Shown in pieces: positions 1 through 7,405 of a stretch of DNA of 12,297 nt; position 1 is the stretch's first letter; each line of letters begins with the position of its first letter. The stretch is from Bacillota bacterium (GTDB lineage Bacteria; Bacillota; Desulfitobacteriia; Desulfitobacteriales; Desulfitobacteriaceae). The DNA lies in the NCBI GenBank assembly GCA_021849995.1, contig JAJZSC010000037.1, positions 472-12,768 on the forward strand. The letters run 5' to 3'. Both the position numbers and the translations under genes were made by a program. A model generated the notes under the pieces. That model searched no databases. It had not been told where the DNA came from and worked only from the letters and a program-made list of their open reading frames with translations.

Positions 1-32
1 GTCCCAGGAGTTAGTTCTCCTAAGAACCAGCA

Positions 33-66
33 AGAGCCTGCAACTTTATAAGTAGTTGCGGGCTCT
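33..66. terminator. Terminator-like hairpin near the left edge
   Basis: Positions 33-45 and 54-66 pair as a 13-bp stem with one G-U type mismatch and an 8-base loop. The outer arms are AGAGCC and GGCTCT. It is followed by AGTATTTAAG rather than a clean T-run, so it may be a weak or Rho-independent-like terminator of a gene to the left of the window. A smaller hairpin, GGAG(TTAGTT)CTCC, lies at 7-20. No coding region is visible around it. Confidence 0.4.
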
Positions 67-133
67 AGTATTTAAGAGTGGCAATTAGTCTAAGACATCG
101 ATTCCTAGGCATTAAGTATCAAAAGTCTAAAAA

Positions 134-228
134 ATTCCACCCTAATAAATCCTTTGACTACAAAGTTTCACTCTACTAATCCTACAACTACAAAGTTCCA
201 CTAATAAGTTTCTCCTCTTATAAAGCTC
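134..228. repeat. Imperfect tandem repeat, about 30-bp unit
   Basis: The pattern TTCCAC/TTTCAC, then CTAATAA/CTACTAATCC, then CTACAAAG occurs as two similar units at about 134-165 and 166-195. A third, more degenerate unit begins at 196 (TTCCACTAATAAG, later TATAAAGCTC). No ORF with a ribosome binding site crosses it. The repeats are short and AT-rich and may have no function. Confidence 0.3.
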
Positions 229-296
229 GAAAATAATGTATAATTGATAAAAACCAATCTAAAGATTTCCATGAACTATAAATAGGAGAACTCAAT

Positions 297-407
297 ATGC
301 AGCAATTGATTGAGACAAGTGGCAACAATGGTGGAAACGTTGTTGCTGGCAAGCTTCTTGCCAACAAGATACCACCTCTAACTTTATCAGCTAACTTAAA
401 AGGATAG
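297..407 (+). CDS. Possible 36-codon small ORF ending in amber
   Basis: An ATG at 297 follows AGGAG (284-288) by 8 bases and opens a 36-codon frame that ends in TAG at 405-407. If amber were read through, six more codons lead to TAA. I do not recognise the peptide; it is rich in Asn, Gly and Leu. The DNA forms two hairpins inside the frame: GCAACAA/TTGTTGC at 322-328/340-346, and TGGCAAG/CTTGCCA at 347-353/357-363. The segment could therefore be a structured leader RNA of the downstream helicase gene rather than a protein gene. A possible -10 box TATAAT sits at 239-244 without a convincing -35. The function is unknown. Confidence 0.3.
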   Translation: MQQLIETSGNNGGNVVAGKLLANKIPPLTLSANLKG

Positions 408-501
408 GAATGGTTAAAAACAGTATAAAGTGGATAATATCATTAGGTAAATTTAGATCTTTTATTTATACTCCAAATACATGGTATAGGAGCATGGGCT
501 T

Positions 502-2742
502 ATGGATAATCATGAACAACACTATCACCAGGAATTAGAGTACCTGAAAAAAACACTGAAGTTTATTATCAAAGAACTTGATGAGCAATATGAGGACTTA
601 GCAGAAAAAAAGGAAGAGTTAATTGCTTCGCGAAGGGATATGTGGGAAAATACTGTTCCCTTTTCGACGGACTTTGAGAGGCTTACAGAATTAAGTCAAT
701 TTCTTTCAGGAGTCAGCGATGAAGCCTTAAATTTTTCCATATCTTCGGATCGTATTAAGAAGTACAAACAGTTAATCGACTCACCGTATTTTGGCCGGTT
801 TGATTTTAGAGAAGAAGCCTTAAACGTCAAAGAAGAGATTTATATAGGTCGCTACACCGTTATGGATAAGAAAACCCGTGATGTCTACGTGTATGATTGG
901 CGCTCCCCCATAGCCAGCATCTACTACCGGTATGAATTAGGAGAAGCCGGCTATGACTCGCCAAATGGGAGGATAACTGGAGAAGTACTTTTAAAGAGGC
1001 AGTATAAAATTAAGAATTCCAGACTTGAGTACTTCTTTGACTGTAATGTTTTAATTACCGATGAAATCTTGCATGAAATATTAGGCCGTAATTCATCTCC
1101 CCACATGAAAAACATAGTTGAGACTATTCAAAAAGAGCAAGATATGATTATTCGGGATACCGAAAATGAAGTCTTAATCGTCCAAGGAGTCGCCGGAAGC
1201 GGTAAGACCTCGATTGCTCTGCACCGGATTGCTTTTCTCTTATATGAGGGATTATATTTAGGACTTCGTTCGAATAACATTATGATATTATCTCCAAACG
1301 ATGTGTTTATTCACTATATTTCAAGCGTTCTTCCTGAACTTGGGGAAGAAAATGTGGTGCAAAAGACTTTTGATGATATTGCTTTACTCTTGTTAGAAGG
1401 CCGGTTTCACCCAGAGACCCGGGCTTCACAGCTTGAAAGAATCATTGGTTCCCAGGATCGTACTGAAAGCAAGTTAAGAAGGAAGTCTATTGAATTTAAG
1501 GGATCAAGAGAGTTCAGACAAATCCTCGACAGGTATTTAACATATTACGCCCAGAATATGATTCCCTTTAAGGATGTATCTTTCAACGGGATATTGTTGG
1601 AAACAAAACAGGATTTAAAAAATCGCTTCCTGGATAATGAAGTCGGGATCCCGATGAGCAAGCAGCTAAAACGAATCGAAAAGATGCTTTTTGAAAAAGT
1701 GCATCCCCTACAGAAAAAGAGGCTAAAAGAACTTGAACAGATTGTCGCCGAAATGGAAGGGCACGAACTGGAAATTAAGCCTTATAGCCGCTTGTTAGCC
1801 CTAAAAGAAGCAAAGGACTTCCGGGAAGAGCTTGAACAATTTACCGTAGTGGATTTTTGGGAAATGTATAATATCCTTTTCAGCGAACCGGAGCTTTTAA
1901 TTAAACTTGCTGAAGGAATTGATCTCCCCAATAATATTGAGGAGATCATTACAACAACAAAGCACGAACTGGAAAATGGAAGACTGTCGTTCGAAGACTG
2001 TACTCCCCTGTTATATCTTAAACTCAAGGTTGAGGGAAGTAGGATATTTTCAGACATCAAGCATTTAGTAATTGATGAAGCACAAGATTATTATCCGCTG
2101 CAATACGAGATCTTGAAGCTTTTGTTCAAGGATGCTAATTATACAATTTTAGGAGATATTAACCAGACCATTGAAAAAAATGCTGATAGCTCACTCTATG
2201 AAGTTATCTCTAAGATCCTTGATAAACGTAAAACCGTGAAACTGACATTGCCTAAAGGGTATAGGTCAACCTATGAGATAAACTCCTTTAATCAGCACCT
2301 TTTAGGGATAGTTCAAGAGGAAAGTTCATTTGAACGTCATGGTCTAGAACCGAAAATAGAGCAAAAAAATTCAGCCCAGGCCATGGACCAGGCTATAATT
2401 CATGACATCCTTTCTTATACCGAACAAGGTTATGAAACCGTAGCAGTTATCTGCAAAACTCTTGAAGAAGCGGAAAACGTTTATACTAGGTTAAAGAATT
2501 TGATAAAAATAGAGCTCATTAGACCAGATGCTTGGAAACTTGAAAAAGGAGCCCTTGTCATTCCGGCTTATTTAGCCAAAGGTCTGGAATTTGATGTGGT
2601 GCTTGTTTATGGCGCAGATAAAGAAAAGTACTCAAGTGACTCAGATAGAAAACTTTTATATATTGCCTGTACCAGAGCACTTCACCAGTTGGCCATTTAC
2701 TATACGGGTGAAAAGAGCCCTATTCTTGAAAAGGAGATCTAA
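502..2742 (+). CDS. helD: HelD-like superfamily 1 (UvrD/Rep-type) helicase
   Basis: This 746-residue protein resembles HelD, a cytoplasmic ATP-dependent SF1 helicase-like protein that in Bacillus subtilis binds RNA polymerase and helps recycle stalled complexes. The first 60 residues are highly charged and probably coiled coil, as in HelD. The Walker A motif GVAGSGKTS starts at residue 229. Walker B/motif II VIDEAQD is at 523-529, followed by a motif III-like ILGDINQTI. Near the C-terminus are the motif V/VI-like segments KGLEFDVVLVYG and LLYIACTRA. A long insertion separates the two halves of the ATPase core, typical of the family. The ATG at 502 is preceded by AGGAG at 488-492. The length is close to known HelD proteins (about 770). 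A DNA-repair UvrD/PcrA role is less likely, because those lack this N-terminal region. The start of chrA follows after 4 bp. Confidence 0.85.
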   Translation: MDNHEQHYHQELEYLKKTLKFIIKELDEQYEDLAEKKEELIASRRDMWENTVPFSTDFERLTELSQFLSGVSDEALNFSISSDRIKKYKQLIDSPYFGRFDFREEALNVKEEIYIGRYTVMDKKTRDVYVYDWRSPIASIYYRYELGEAGYDSPNGRITGEVLLKRQYKIKNSRLEYFFDCNVLITDEILHEILGRNSSPHMKNIVETIQKEQDMIIRDTENEVLIVQGVAGSGKTSIALHRIAFLLYEGLYLGLRSNNIMILSPNDVFIHYISSVLPELGEENVVQKTFDDIALLLLEGRFHPETRASQLERIIGSQDRTESKLRRKSIEFKGSREFRQILDRYLTYYAQNMIPFKDVSFNGILLETKQDLKNRFLDNEVGIPMSKQLKRIEKMLFEKVHPLQKKRLKELEQIVAEMEGHELEIKPYSRLLALKEAKDFREELEQFTVVDFWEMYNILFSEPELLIKLAEGIDLPNNIEEIITTTKHELENGRLSFEDCTPLLYLKLKVEGSRIFSDIKHLVIDEAQDYYPLQYEILKLLFKDANYTILGDINQTIEKNADSSLYEVISKILDKRKTVKLTLPKGYRSTYEINSFNQHLLGIVQEESSFERHGLEPKIEQKNSAQAMDQAIIHDILSYTEQGYETVAVICKTLEEAENVYTRLKNLIKIELIRPDAWKLEKGALVIPAYLAKGLEFDVVLVYGADKEKYSSDSDRKLLYIACTRALHQLAIYYTGEKSPILEKEI

Positions 2743-2746
2743 TTGA

Positions 2747-3397
2747 ATGAATCAACAAGCACCAGCAACTCGGGTGTCTGCTGACAAAATCACTCTCTTG
2801 GATATCTTCCTTACATTTTTTATAATGGGCTTAACAGCTTTCGGATCTGCTCTGATAGCTGAAGCTAGGAAAAAAATTGTTGCCGGCAAAGGTTGGCTTA
2901 CAGAGCAGGAATTTCTGAATGGGGTGGCTTTGGCGCAGTTTTTGCCCGGAGCCACGATGGTCACATTGACTGTTTTTATGGGCTACCGTATAAGGCAACT
3001 TAAAGGTGCTTTAGCGAGTTTCTCAGGGTTTATTTTGCCACCATTTTCTCTAATGGTGCTTCTCTCCTACATTTATTTTCGCTTTAGTGATGTTCCCTTT
3101 GTTAACACTTTGTTCCGGGGATTAGGTGCAGTGGTTGTGGCGTTATTTGCTAATGCCATACTTGATCTGGGCCAGTCCGTGGTCAAAAACTGGAAAGCTG
3201 TAGTATTGACAGGTATTTCTTTAATACTAGCTTATTTTAAAGGCAACATTTTTCTAAACCTTGCCTTAGCAGTAGGGCTAGGTCTTTCCCTATATATGCC
3301 TTGGAAAGAGAAAGCTAGCAAATTATCCGAGGTAAAAAACTATCATCTCTATAACAACAATGGGGAACCGAGCAAGTCGGTTCCCCATTGTTTGTAA
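2747..3397 (+). CDS. chrA: Short-chain chromate transporter (CHR domain, ChrA)
   Basis: A 216-residue integral membrane protein of the CHR (chromate ion transporter) family, single-domain type. Visible family features are FGSALIAEA near residue 32, the W-L-x-x-x-E-F-L segment (GWLTEQEFLNGVALAQFLPGA) before the first long hydrophobic stretch, GYRIRQLKGAL, and GFILPPFSLM. Several hydrophobic segments follow up to about residue 190. Short ChrA proteins often come as neighbouring pairs, but only one is present here. The substrate may be chromate or another oxyanion; the family name alone does not settle this. The ATG lies 4 bp after the helD stop, with its GGAG ribosome site inside the helD end, so translation is probably coupled. 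The last 12 or so codons overlap the terminator hairpin, making the C-terminal tail an unusual non-hydrophobic extension. Confidence 0.8.
   Translation: MNQQAPATRVSADKITLLDIFLTFFIMGLTAFGSALIAEARKKIVAGKGWLTEQEFLNGVALAQFLPGATMVTLTVFMGYRIRQLKGALASFSGFILPPFSLMVLLSYIYFRFSDVPFVNTLFRGLGAVVVALFANAILDLGQSVVKNWKAVVLTGISLILAYFKGNIFLNLALAVGLGLSLYMPWKEKASKLSEVKNYHLYNNNGEPSKSVPHCL
3359..3395 (+). terminator. Intrinsic terminator of helD-chrA, overlapping the chrA end
   Basis: A perfect 13-bp stem pairs AATGGGGAACCGA (3359-3371) with TCGGTTCCCCATT (3377-3389) around the loop GCAAG. It is followed by GTTTGT. The stem can be extended outward with a bulge (ACAA against TTGT). The chrA stop codon (3395-3397) lies just after the hairpin. 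Being symmetric, it could also slow transcription arriving from the convergent mttB operon. Confidence 0.85.
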
Positions 3398-3445
3398 AAG
3401 CTGTTGTCGTATAAAGTGATAGGAGACCACAATTAAATCGACCAT

Positions 3446-3465
3446 CATTTTTGCCCTGAAAAATG
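3446..3465 (-). terminator. Weak candidate terminator after mttB
   Basis: Read on the minus strand, 33 bases after the mttB stop, CATTTTT pairs with AAAAATG around a 6-base loop. The stem is AT-rich and no T-run follows, so support is low. The chrA terminator at 3359-3391 may serve both directions instead. Confidence 0.25.
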
Positions 3466-3497
3466 AGTAATAGATTTAGTTTTCGATCGTATTTCCA

Positions 3498-4970
3498 TCA
3501 CTTTTTAACTTCGTACTCTTGCTCTGTTTCCTCTACTATCCTACGCAATTCGAGAATGACCTTCTCCGGCAGGGGATCTGGTTTGTAGTTTTCCAGAATA
3601 GAAATAGCCTCTGCATAAGCCCTTTCCGTAAAGTCTTTTCCCCCATCGTCTAGCCAATTTTCTCTCATTTTTCGGTCAATGATTTTACTCTGGGATTGTG
3701 TCCTCATGTGATTAAATGTATGATCCTCGGTTATGAAGTTGCCAGCGGTACCTACCTGCTTGACAATGTCCACAGCCAAAGTCTCGTCGGAAACACTAAT
3801 CCCGCCCACCACTTTTTTGATCATTCTGGCCATTTCGTTATCCATTATCATTTGTGCGTAATCAAATGTGATACCGAGTTCCAGCATGCCCGCACCATAG
3901 ATGAGATTAGCGCCTGCCAAAGCGGGTAATAAAGCAGTGAGAGTAAATTCATGCGTAGCTTGACCGTCCGGAATTTTACTGTCTACCTAACCACCGGCAA
4001 CCCAACTTGGTAATAGATAGTATTGAGCTAGTTTTGCTACTGCCGAATTGATCATTGCCAATTCAGGTGAACCCACCGGAGCTGTGGCAAATCTTAAATC
4101 CATAATTGTAGTAGAGCTGCCATAAAGCACTGGGGCACCTTTACATGTTAACTGGCTTAAAACAACGCCTGCCAATACTTCCGCATTGTGCGTGACAAGA
4201 GTACCAGCTAAAGTAATCGGAGATGTCGCTCCGGCCATGGCCATGGAAAGAATGTTGACAGCTATACCGGCTCGTGCACCTTCTATAATAACCTCTGCAC
4301 AATGATCTACAAGTTGAAGAGGGCTAGTAGGACAGACATTACAAGAGAAAATAGGACGCTCCCTTAGCTTATCTTCACCGCCAACGACTGCCGCTGCCAT
4401 TTTAAGTACCTTTTTGAAGTTTCGCCCGCCTTCTACTCCAATAAACACGTGCTTAGAAGTATTTGCGAAAATGACCTCAGCATTATGAACCACAGCAGCC
4501 TTGGATGGTACATCATGTGGAGCTACCGGTCTTAAAACTGCATCCATTTCCTCCATAGCATCACAAAATCGAGTTATATTTGCAACATCTTTTTTTGTTG
4601 TTGACCTATACTCTTTGGTATAAGGGTCAATTATTGCAACTCCTTCCCCAAAGTTGATAAAGCCAACTCTTTTGCCATCTAAAACTATATCTTTCTTGGT
4701 GTTTCTAGCTGCTAGATAAACTGTACTTGGAGCCGAACGGATTGCGTCTTCTACCAAGTATTGTGGAATTTTTACGACACCGGTATTAACGTCAACTCGG
4801 GCTCCACCTTGGGCAAAGATTTCCAACGCCTCCTGGCATTGAACCTTAACCCCTGTATGTTCAAGAACCTCAATAGTTGCACAATGAATAGCATAAAGTT
4901 CGTCTTCCGAAAACATATTCAGTCCGAAACCTTCAACTTTGGAAACCCCAGCTTGAATTCCACTTCTCAA
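3498..4970 (-). CDS. mttB: Trimethylamine:corrinoid methyltransferase MttB, pyrrolysine-containing
   Basis: MttB transfers a methyl group from trimethylamine to its Co(I) corrinoid protein in the cytoplasm. The frame is interrupted by one TAG at 3989-3987, read as pyrrolysine (residue 328 from the start chosen here), and then continues without stops to TGA at 3500-3498. The total is 490 residues, close to the roughly 495 of archaeal MttB. The sequence on both sides of the TAG is MttB-like: YYLLPSWVAGG, then Pyl, then VDSKIPD, followed by LLPALAGANLIYGAGMLELG. Other hallmarks are CPTSPLQL, LSMAMAG, TLVTHNAEVLAG and GSSTT. I chose the TTG at 4970 as start because GGAGGTGA (4983-4976) precedes it at ideal spacing and the N-terminus then matches archaeal MttB in length. 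ATG at 4985 has no ribosome site. It is the last gene of the operon, 122 bp after the preceding gene. A conventional gene finder would report two broken ORFs. Confidence 0.93.
3987..3989 (-). other. In-frame UAG codon, predicted to encode pyrrolysine
   Basis: The codon lies between GCC GGT GGT and GTA GAC AGT, so both flanks stay in one frame. Its position matches the family's catalytic pyrrolysine site: aligning YYLLPSWVAGG with YYNLPTRTMCG of the neighbouring MttB-family protein puts the UAG opposite an isoleucine, with SK conserved three residues later in both. I see no convincing stem-loop just downstream; only a CCGG/CCGG self-pairing brackets it. Confidence 0.92.
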
Positions 4971-5092
4971 TCTCTTCACCTCCATCAAATTACTGGGAAA
5001 ACTTTAGATACTTAGAGAATCAACAATTTACAATTAATAACCACCCCCATTTAATCAAGGTAAGTGCGTGTGAGTTTATATGAGTATTATGG

Positions 5093-6520
5093 TTATATTG
5101 AAGATTTAAATTTGCTTACAAATGCTTGTAACTCTTTATCCAGTTCTTTATCGATTAATGAACTAGGAGCATTCCTCAAAATCTCTTTAAACTTCCTATT
5201 TCCTCGGATTAAAATATCTTCTGAACCAGCTTGCTGCCAGTCACCATAAGATTCCCAATCTGAAATACGAGGGGTCCAGAGATTACGGAACTGTTCAAAG
5301 GTACTCATATGAGTGAGGTAGTTGCCATCATGTCCTACTTCTTGAATAATATCTACAGCTAATGAAATTTCTGAGGTATCAATCCCTTTTGATACACGCA
5401 TAACTCTACTAATCAATTCTTCATCAATAACGAACTTTTCATATGATGTGGCCATGATTGCATCTAAGACTCCTAAACACTGGACAGCCATATGGGCACC
5501 ACTAAGCATTCCCATTAGTAAACTTTGCATGGTTTCATACCCTGCCTGATAATCTAACATTTTAGAATGCGTGATACCACACATGGTACGGGTAGGTAAA
5601 TTATAATAATCTAACCCCATCTGCAAGTTTGCAGTATTAATTAACATGGCTTCCGGCGCGCCTGCTCCAAAACTGGCGGTTTTCATATAAGCAGCTGTCG
5701 ATGCAGTAGCATATACAACCGGAGTTCCAGGATTTATTAACTGGACTAATACTAGTCCGGCTAAAATCTCAGTGTTTTGTAATAAGGCGGTTCCCAGTGG
5801 AGTAATCGGTGCACTAACTCCAGACATAAGACAAGGAGCCAGCAGTATAACCTGGTTGCGCTTCGCATATTCGATCATTGTTTCAAGGGTATCCGGTGCA
5901 TAACCTAAAGGGCTTAAGGGATTCACCAGAACTGCGGCACAATGGTTATTCTGCAAATAACCTTCCTTGCCTATAGCAATCTCTACCATATCTAATTGTT
6001 CACGTGCTTGTTGAGTATTTCCACAAAAACCTATAATTGGCTTATCTGTGTTTTTTAAAACCTCATACATCATATAGAGATGTTTTTCAGCGACCTTAAT
6101 ATCGCTCGGGTCGACTGGTATCGTCCCAACTAGATGAATCACATCACTAGCTTGACAAAGCTTTTGGATATTAGCATAATCCTCTAACGTAGCCTCTCTG
6201 CGTCCTCGATCCAGATCCTGGATGTAAACTGGTCCGACGTTAGGCTGGATCAGAAACCCCTCGCCAACAGTTACGGAATGTTTCTCGTTTCTAGATTTCA
6301 TTCTAAAAGTACTTGGAGCTGCGGCCAGAGCCTGATCCACTAATTCCCGTGGAATATAAACCGTTTTATTTTCAACCTTGGCTCCGTGCTTTTGGAATAT
6401 CTTCAGCACTTCCTCGCTGTGGAACACCACGCCAGTCTCCCGTAGGATTTTTAATGACGTTTCATGAACTCTGTTGAAATCCTCCTTGGTTAATACTTCC
6501 AATCTGGTCTTTAGTGTCAC
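5093..6520 (-). CDS. MttB-family (non-pyrrolysine) quaternary-amine:corrinoid methyltransferase
   Basis: A 475-residue member of the MttB superfamily that lacks the amber codon: isoleucine stands where pyrrolysine would be (TMCGITHSK). Characterised members of this non-Pyl group demethylate quaternary amines, for example MtgB for glycine betaine in Desulfitobacterium, MtpB for proline betaine and MtcB for carnitine. The substrate here cannot be assigned from sequence by eye, though the BCCT transporter fits a betaine or carnitine. The whole alpha/beta barrel seems present, with LVNPLSPLGYAPDTLE, APITPLGTALLQNTEILAG and AGAPEAMLIN. The C-terminal part SDWESYGDWQQAGSEDI is also typical. The start is GTG at 6520, preceded by AGGGGG at 7 bases. 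It lies 70 bp after mtgA and 122 bp before mttB, so both methyltransferases probably share the operon's corrinoid protein. Confidence 0.88.
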   Translation of the reverse strand: MTLKTRLEVLTKEDFNRVHETSLKILRETGVVFHSEEVLKIFQKHGAKVENKTVYIPRELVDQALAAAPSTFRMKSRNEKHSVTVGEGFLIQPNVGPVYIQDLDRGRREATLEDYANIQKLCQASDVIHLVGTIPVDPSDIKVAEKHLYMMYEVLKNTDKPIIGFCGNTQQAREQLDMVEIAIGKEGYLQNNHCAAVLVNPLSPLGYAPDTLETMIEYAKRNQVILLAPCLMSGVSAPITPLGTALLQNTEILAGLVLVQLINPGTPVVYATASTAAYMKTASFGAGAPEAMLINTANLQMGLDYYNLPTRTMCGITHSKMLDYQAGYETMQSLLMGMLSGAHMAVQCLGVLDAIMATSYEKFVIDEELISRVMRVSKGIDTSEISLAVDIIQEVGHDGNYLTHMSTFEQFRNLWTPRISDWESYGDWQQAGSEDILIRGNRKFKEILRNAPSSLIDKELDKELQAFVSKFKSSI

Positions 6521-6590
6521 GAAGCAGCCCCCTGTTCTATCTTAGATTATCGATATACTACTGCTAATTTGCAGTGTACAGCCAACATTT

Positions 6591-7391
6591 CTACTCTTCA
6601 TAGATTCCTTTTCTATGAGCACTCAAGTAATTCATACAATAAGAGTCCTTCCCTAATAAGGCTTGGGAGCCAGCAATCGTTCCCATCATTCCTTTATCAG
6701 TGGGATTTAAGATATACCCGTCCATTCCTAAGGTCATAGTTTGAACAACAAATAACCGGTTTAATATTTTCCTATTTGGCAATCCGTAAGAAACATTACT
6801 TAATCCACACATAAAATGTACATCCGGATATTGTGCTTTAATAGCCTTAATAGTCTCTAAGACCTCCATTCCAGCCGTATCAACACTGCTAATCGGCTTG
6901 ACAAGAGGATCGAAATACATGTCTTCATCCGGTACCCCGTTATTTTTAAGTTTTGTATACAAACTCTTAACTACCCGCAGGCGGTCATCTGCAGTTTCCG
7001 GCATTCCAGTATCATCCATACAGAGTGCCACAACTTTAGCTTTATATTTTAAAACTAAAGGCAAAACCGCTTCAAATCGTTCTCTTTCATCGTTAATTGA
7101 ATTAATCATCGGTTGACCATATTTGCATAACGCCAGACCCGCCTCCAAGGCCTTAGGATTTGGGCTATCAATACATAATGGAACCTCTGCGACTTCCTGA
7201 ATAGTGTTTACAAGCCATTCCATTGTTTCTACTTCATTAAAAACTCTGGTTCCGCAATTAACATCTAAGTAATCAGCTCCAGCTTCTACTTGTTCTAGAG
7301 CTATTTTTTTAATGTACTCAGCATCACTATTTTCTACTGCCTCGTTTATAGCCTTACGACTAGAATTAATAAGTTCACCAATAATTAACAT
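6591..7391 (-). CDS. mtgA: Methylcorrinoid:tetrahydrofolate methyltransferase (MtgA/MtvA-like)
   Basis: A 266-residue pterin-binding TIM-barrel protein of the AcsE/MtgA/MetH-pterin-domain family. It would move the methyl group from the methyl-Co(III) corrinoid protein to tetrahydrofolate, handing it to the Wood-Ljungdahl methyl branch. Motifs seen are DVNCG at residues 43-47, DSPNP at 75-79, MINSIN at 95-100, DPLVKPIS at 161-168 and the characteristic GLSNVSYGLPNR at 196-207. The ATG at 7391 follows GGAGG at good spacing, 14 bp after the corrinoid gene. In Desulfitobacterium the equivalent MtgA works with MtgB on glycine betaine, which suits the next gene. The stop is TAG, followed in frame by three more TAGs before any TAA or TGA. 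Confidence 0.9.
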   Translation of the reverse strand: MLIIGELINSSRKAINEAVENSDAEYIKKIALEQVEAGADYLDVNCGTRVFNEVETMEWLVNTIQEVAEVPLCIDSPNPKALEAGLALCKYGQPMINSINDERERFEAVLPLVLKYKAKVVALCMDDTGMPETADDRLRVVKSLYTKLKNNGVPDEDMYFDPLVKPISSVDTAGMEVLETIKAIKAQYPDVHFMCGLSNVSYGLPNRKILNRLFVVQTMTLGMDGYILNPTDKGMMGTIAGSQALLGKDSYCMNYLSAHRKGIYEE

Positions 7392-7405
7392 TATTTTCCT
7401 CCATT

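Noticed and set aside
1782..2060. Minus-strand open frame inside the helicase gene
   Set aside because: Shadow of helD: no ribosome site and no recognisable domain. Other opposite-strand or shifted frames inside chrA, the methyltransferases, the regulator and the transporter were rejected for the same reason.
3498..3920. A separate 140-residue gene starting at an internal ATG after the amber codon
   Set aside because: The frame is continuous with the upstream part, no ribosome binding site precedes this ATG, and sequence between the TAG and this ATG is MttB-like (VDSKIPD, LLPALAGAN). It is the second part of mttB.
4971..5092. An independent promoter for mttB in the 122-bp gap after the preceding methyltransferase
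   Set aside because: TTGATT with a poor -10 (AATTGT) is the best candidate; no -24/-12 element is present. Too weak to call, so read-through from the operon promoter is the simpler reading.
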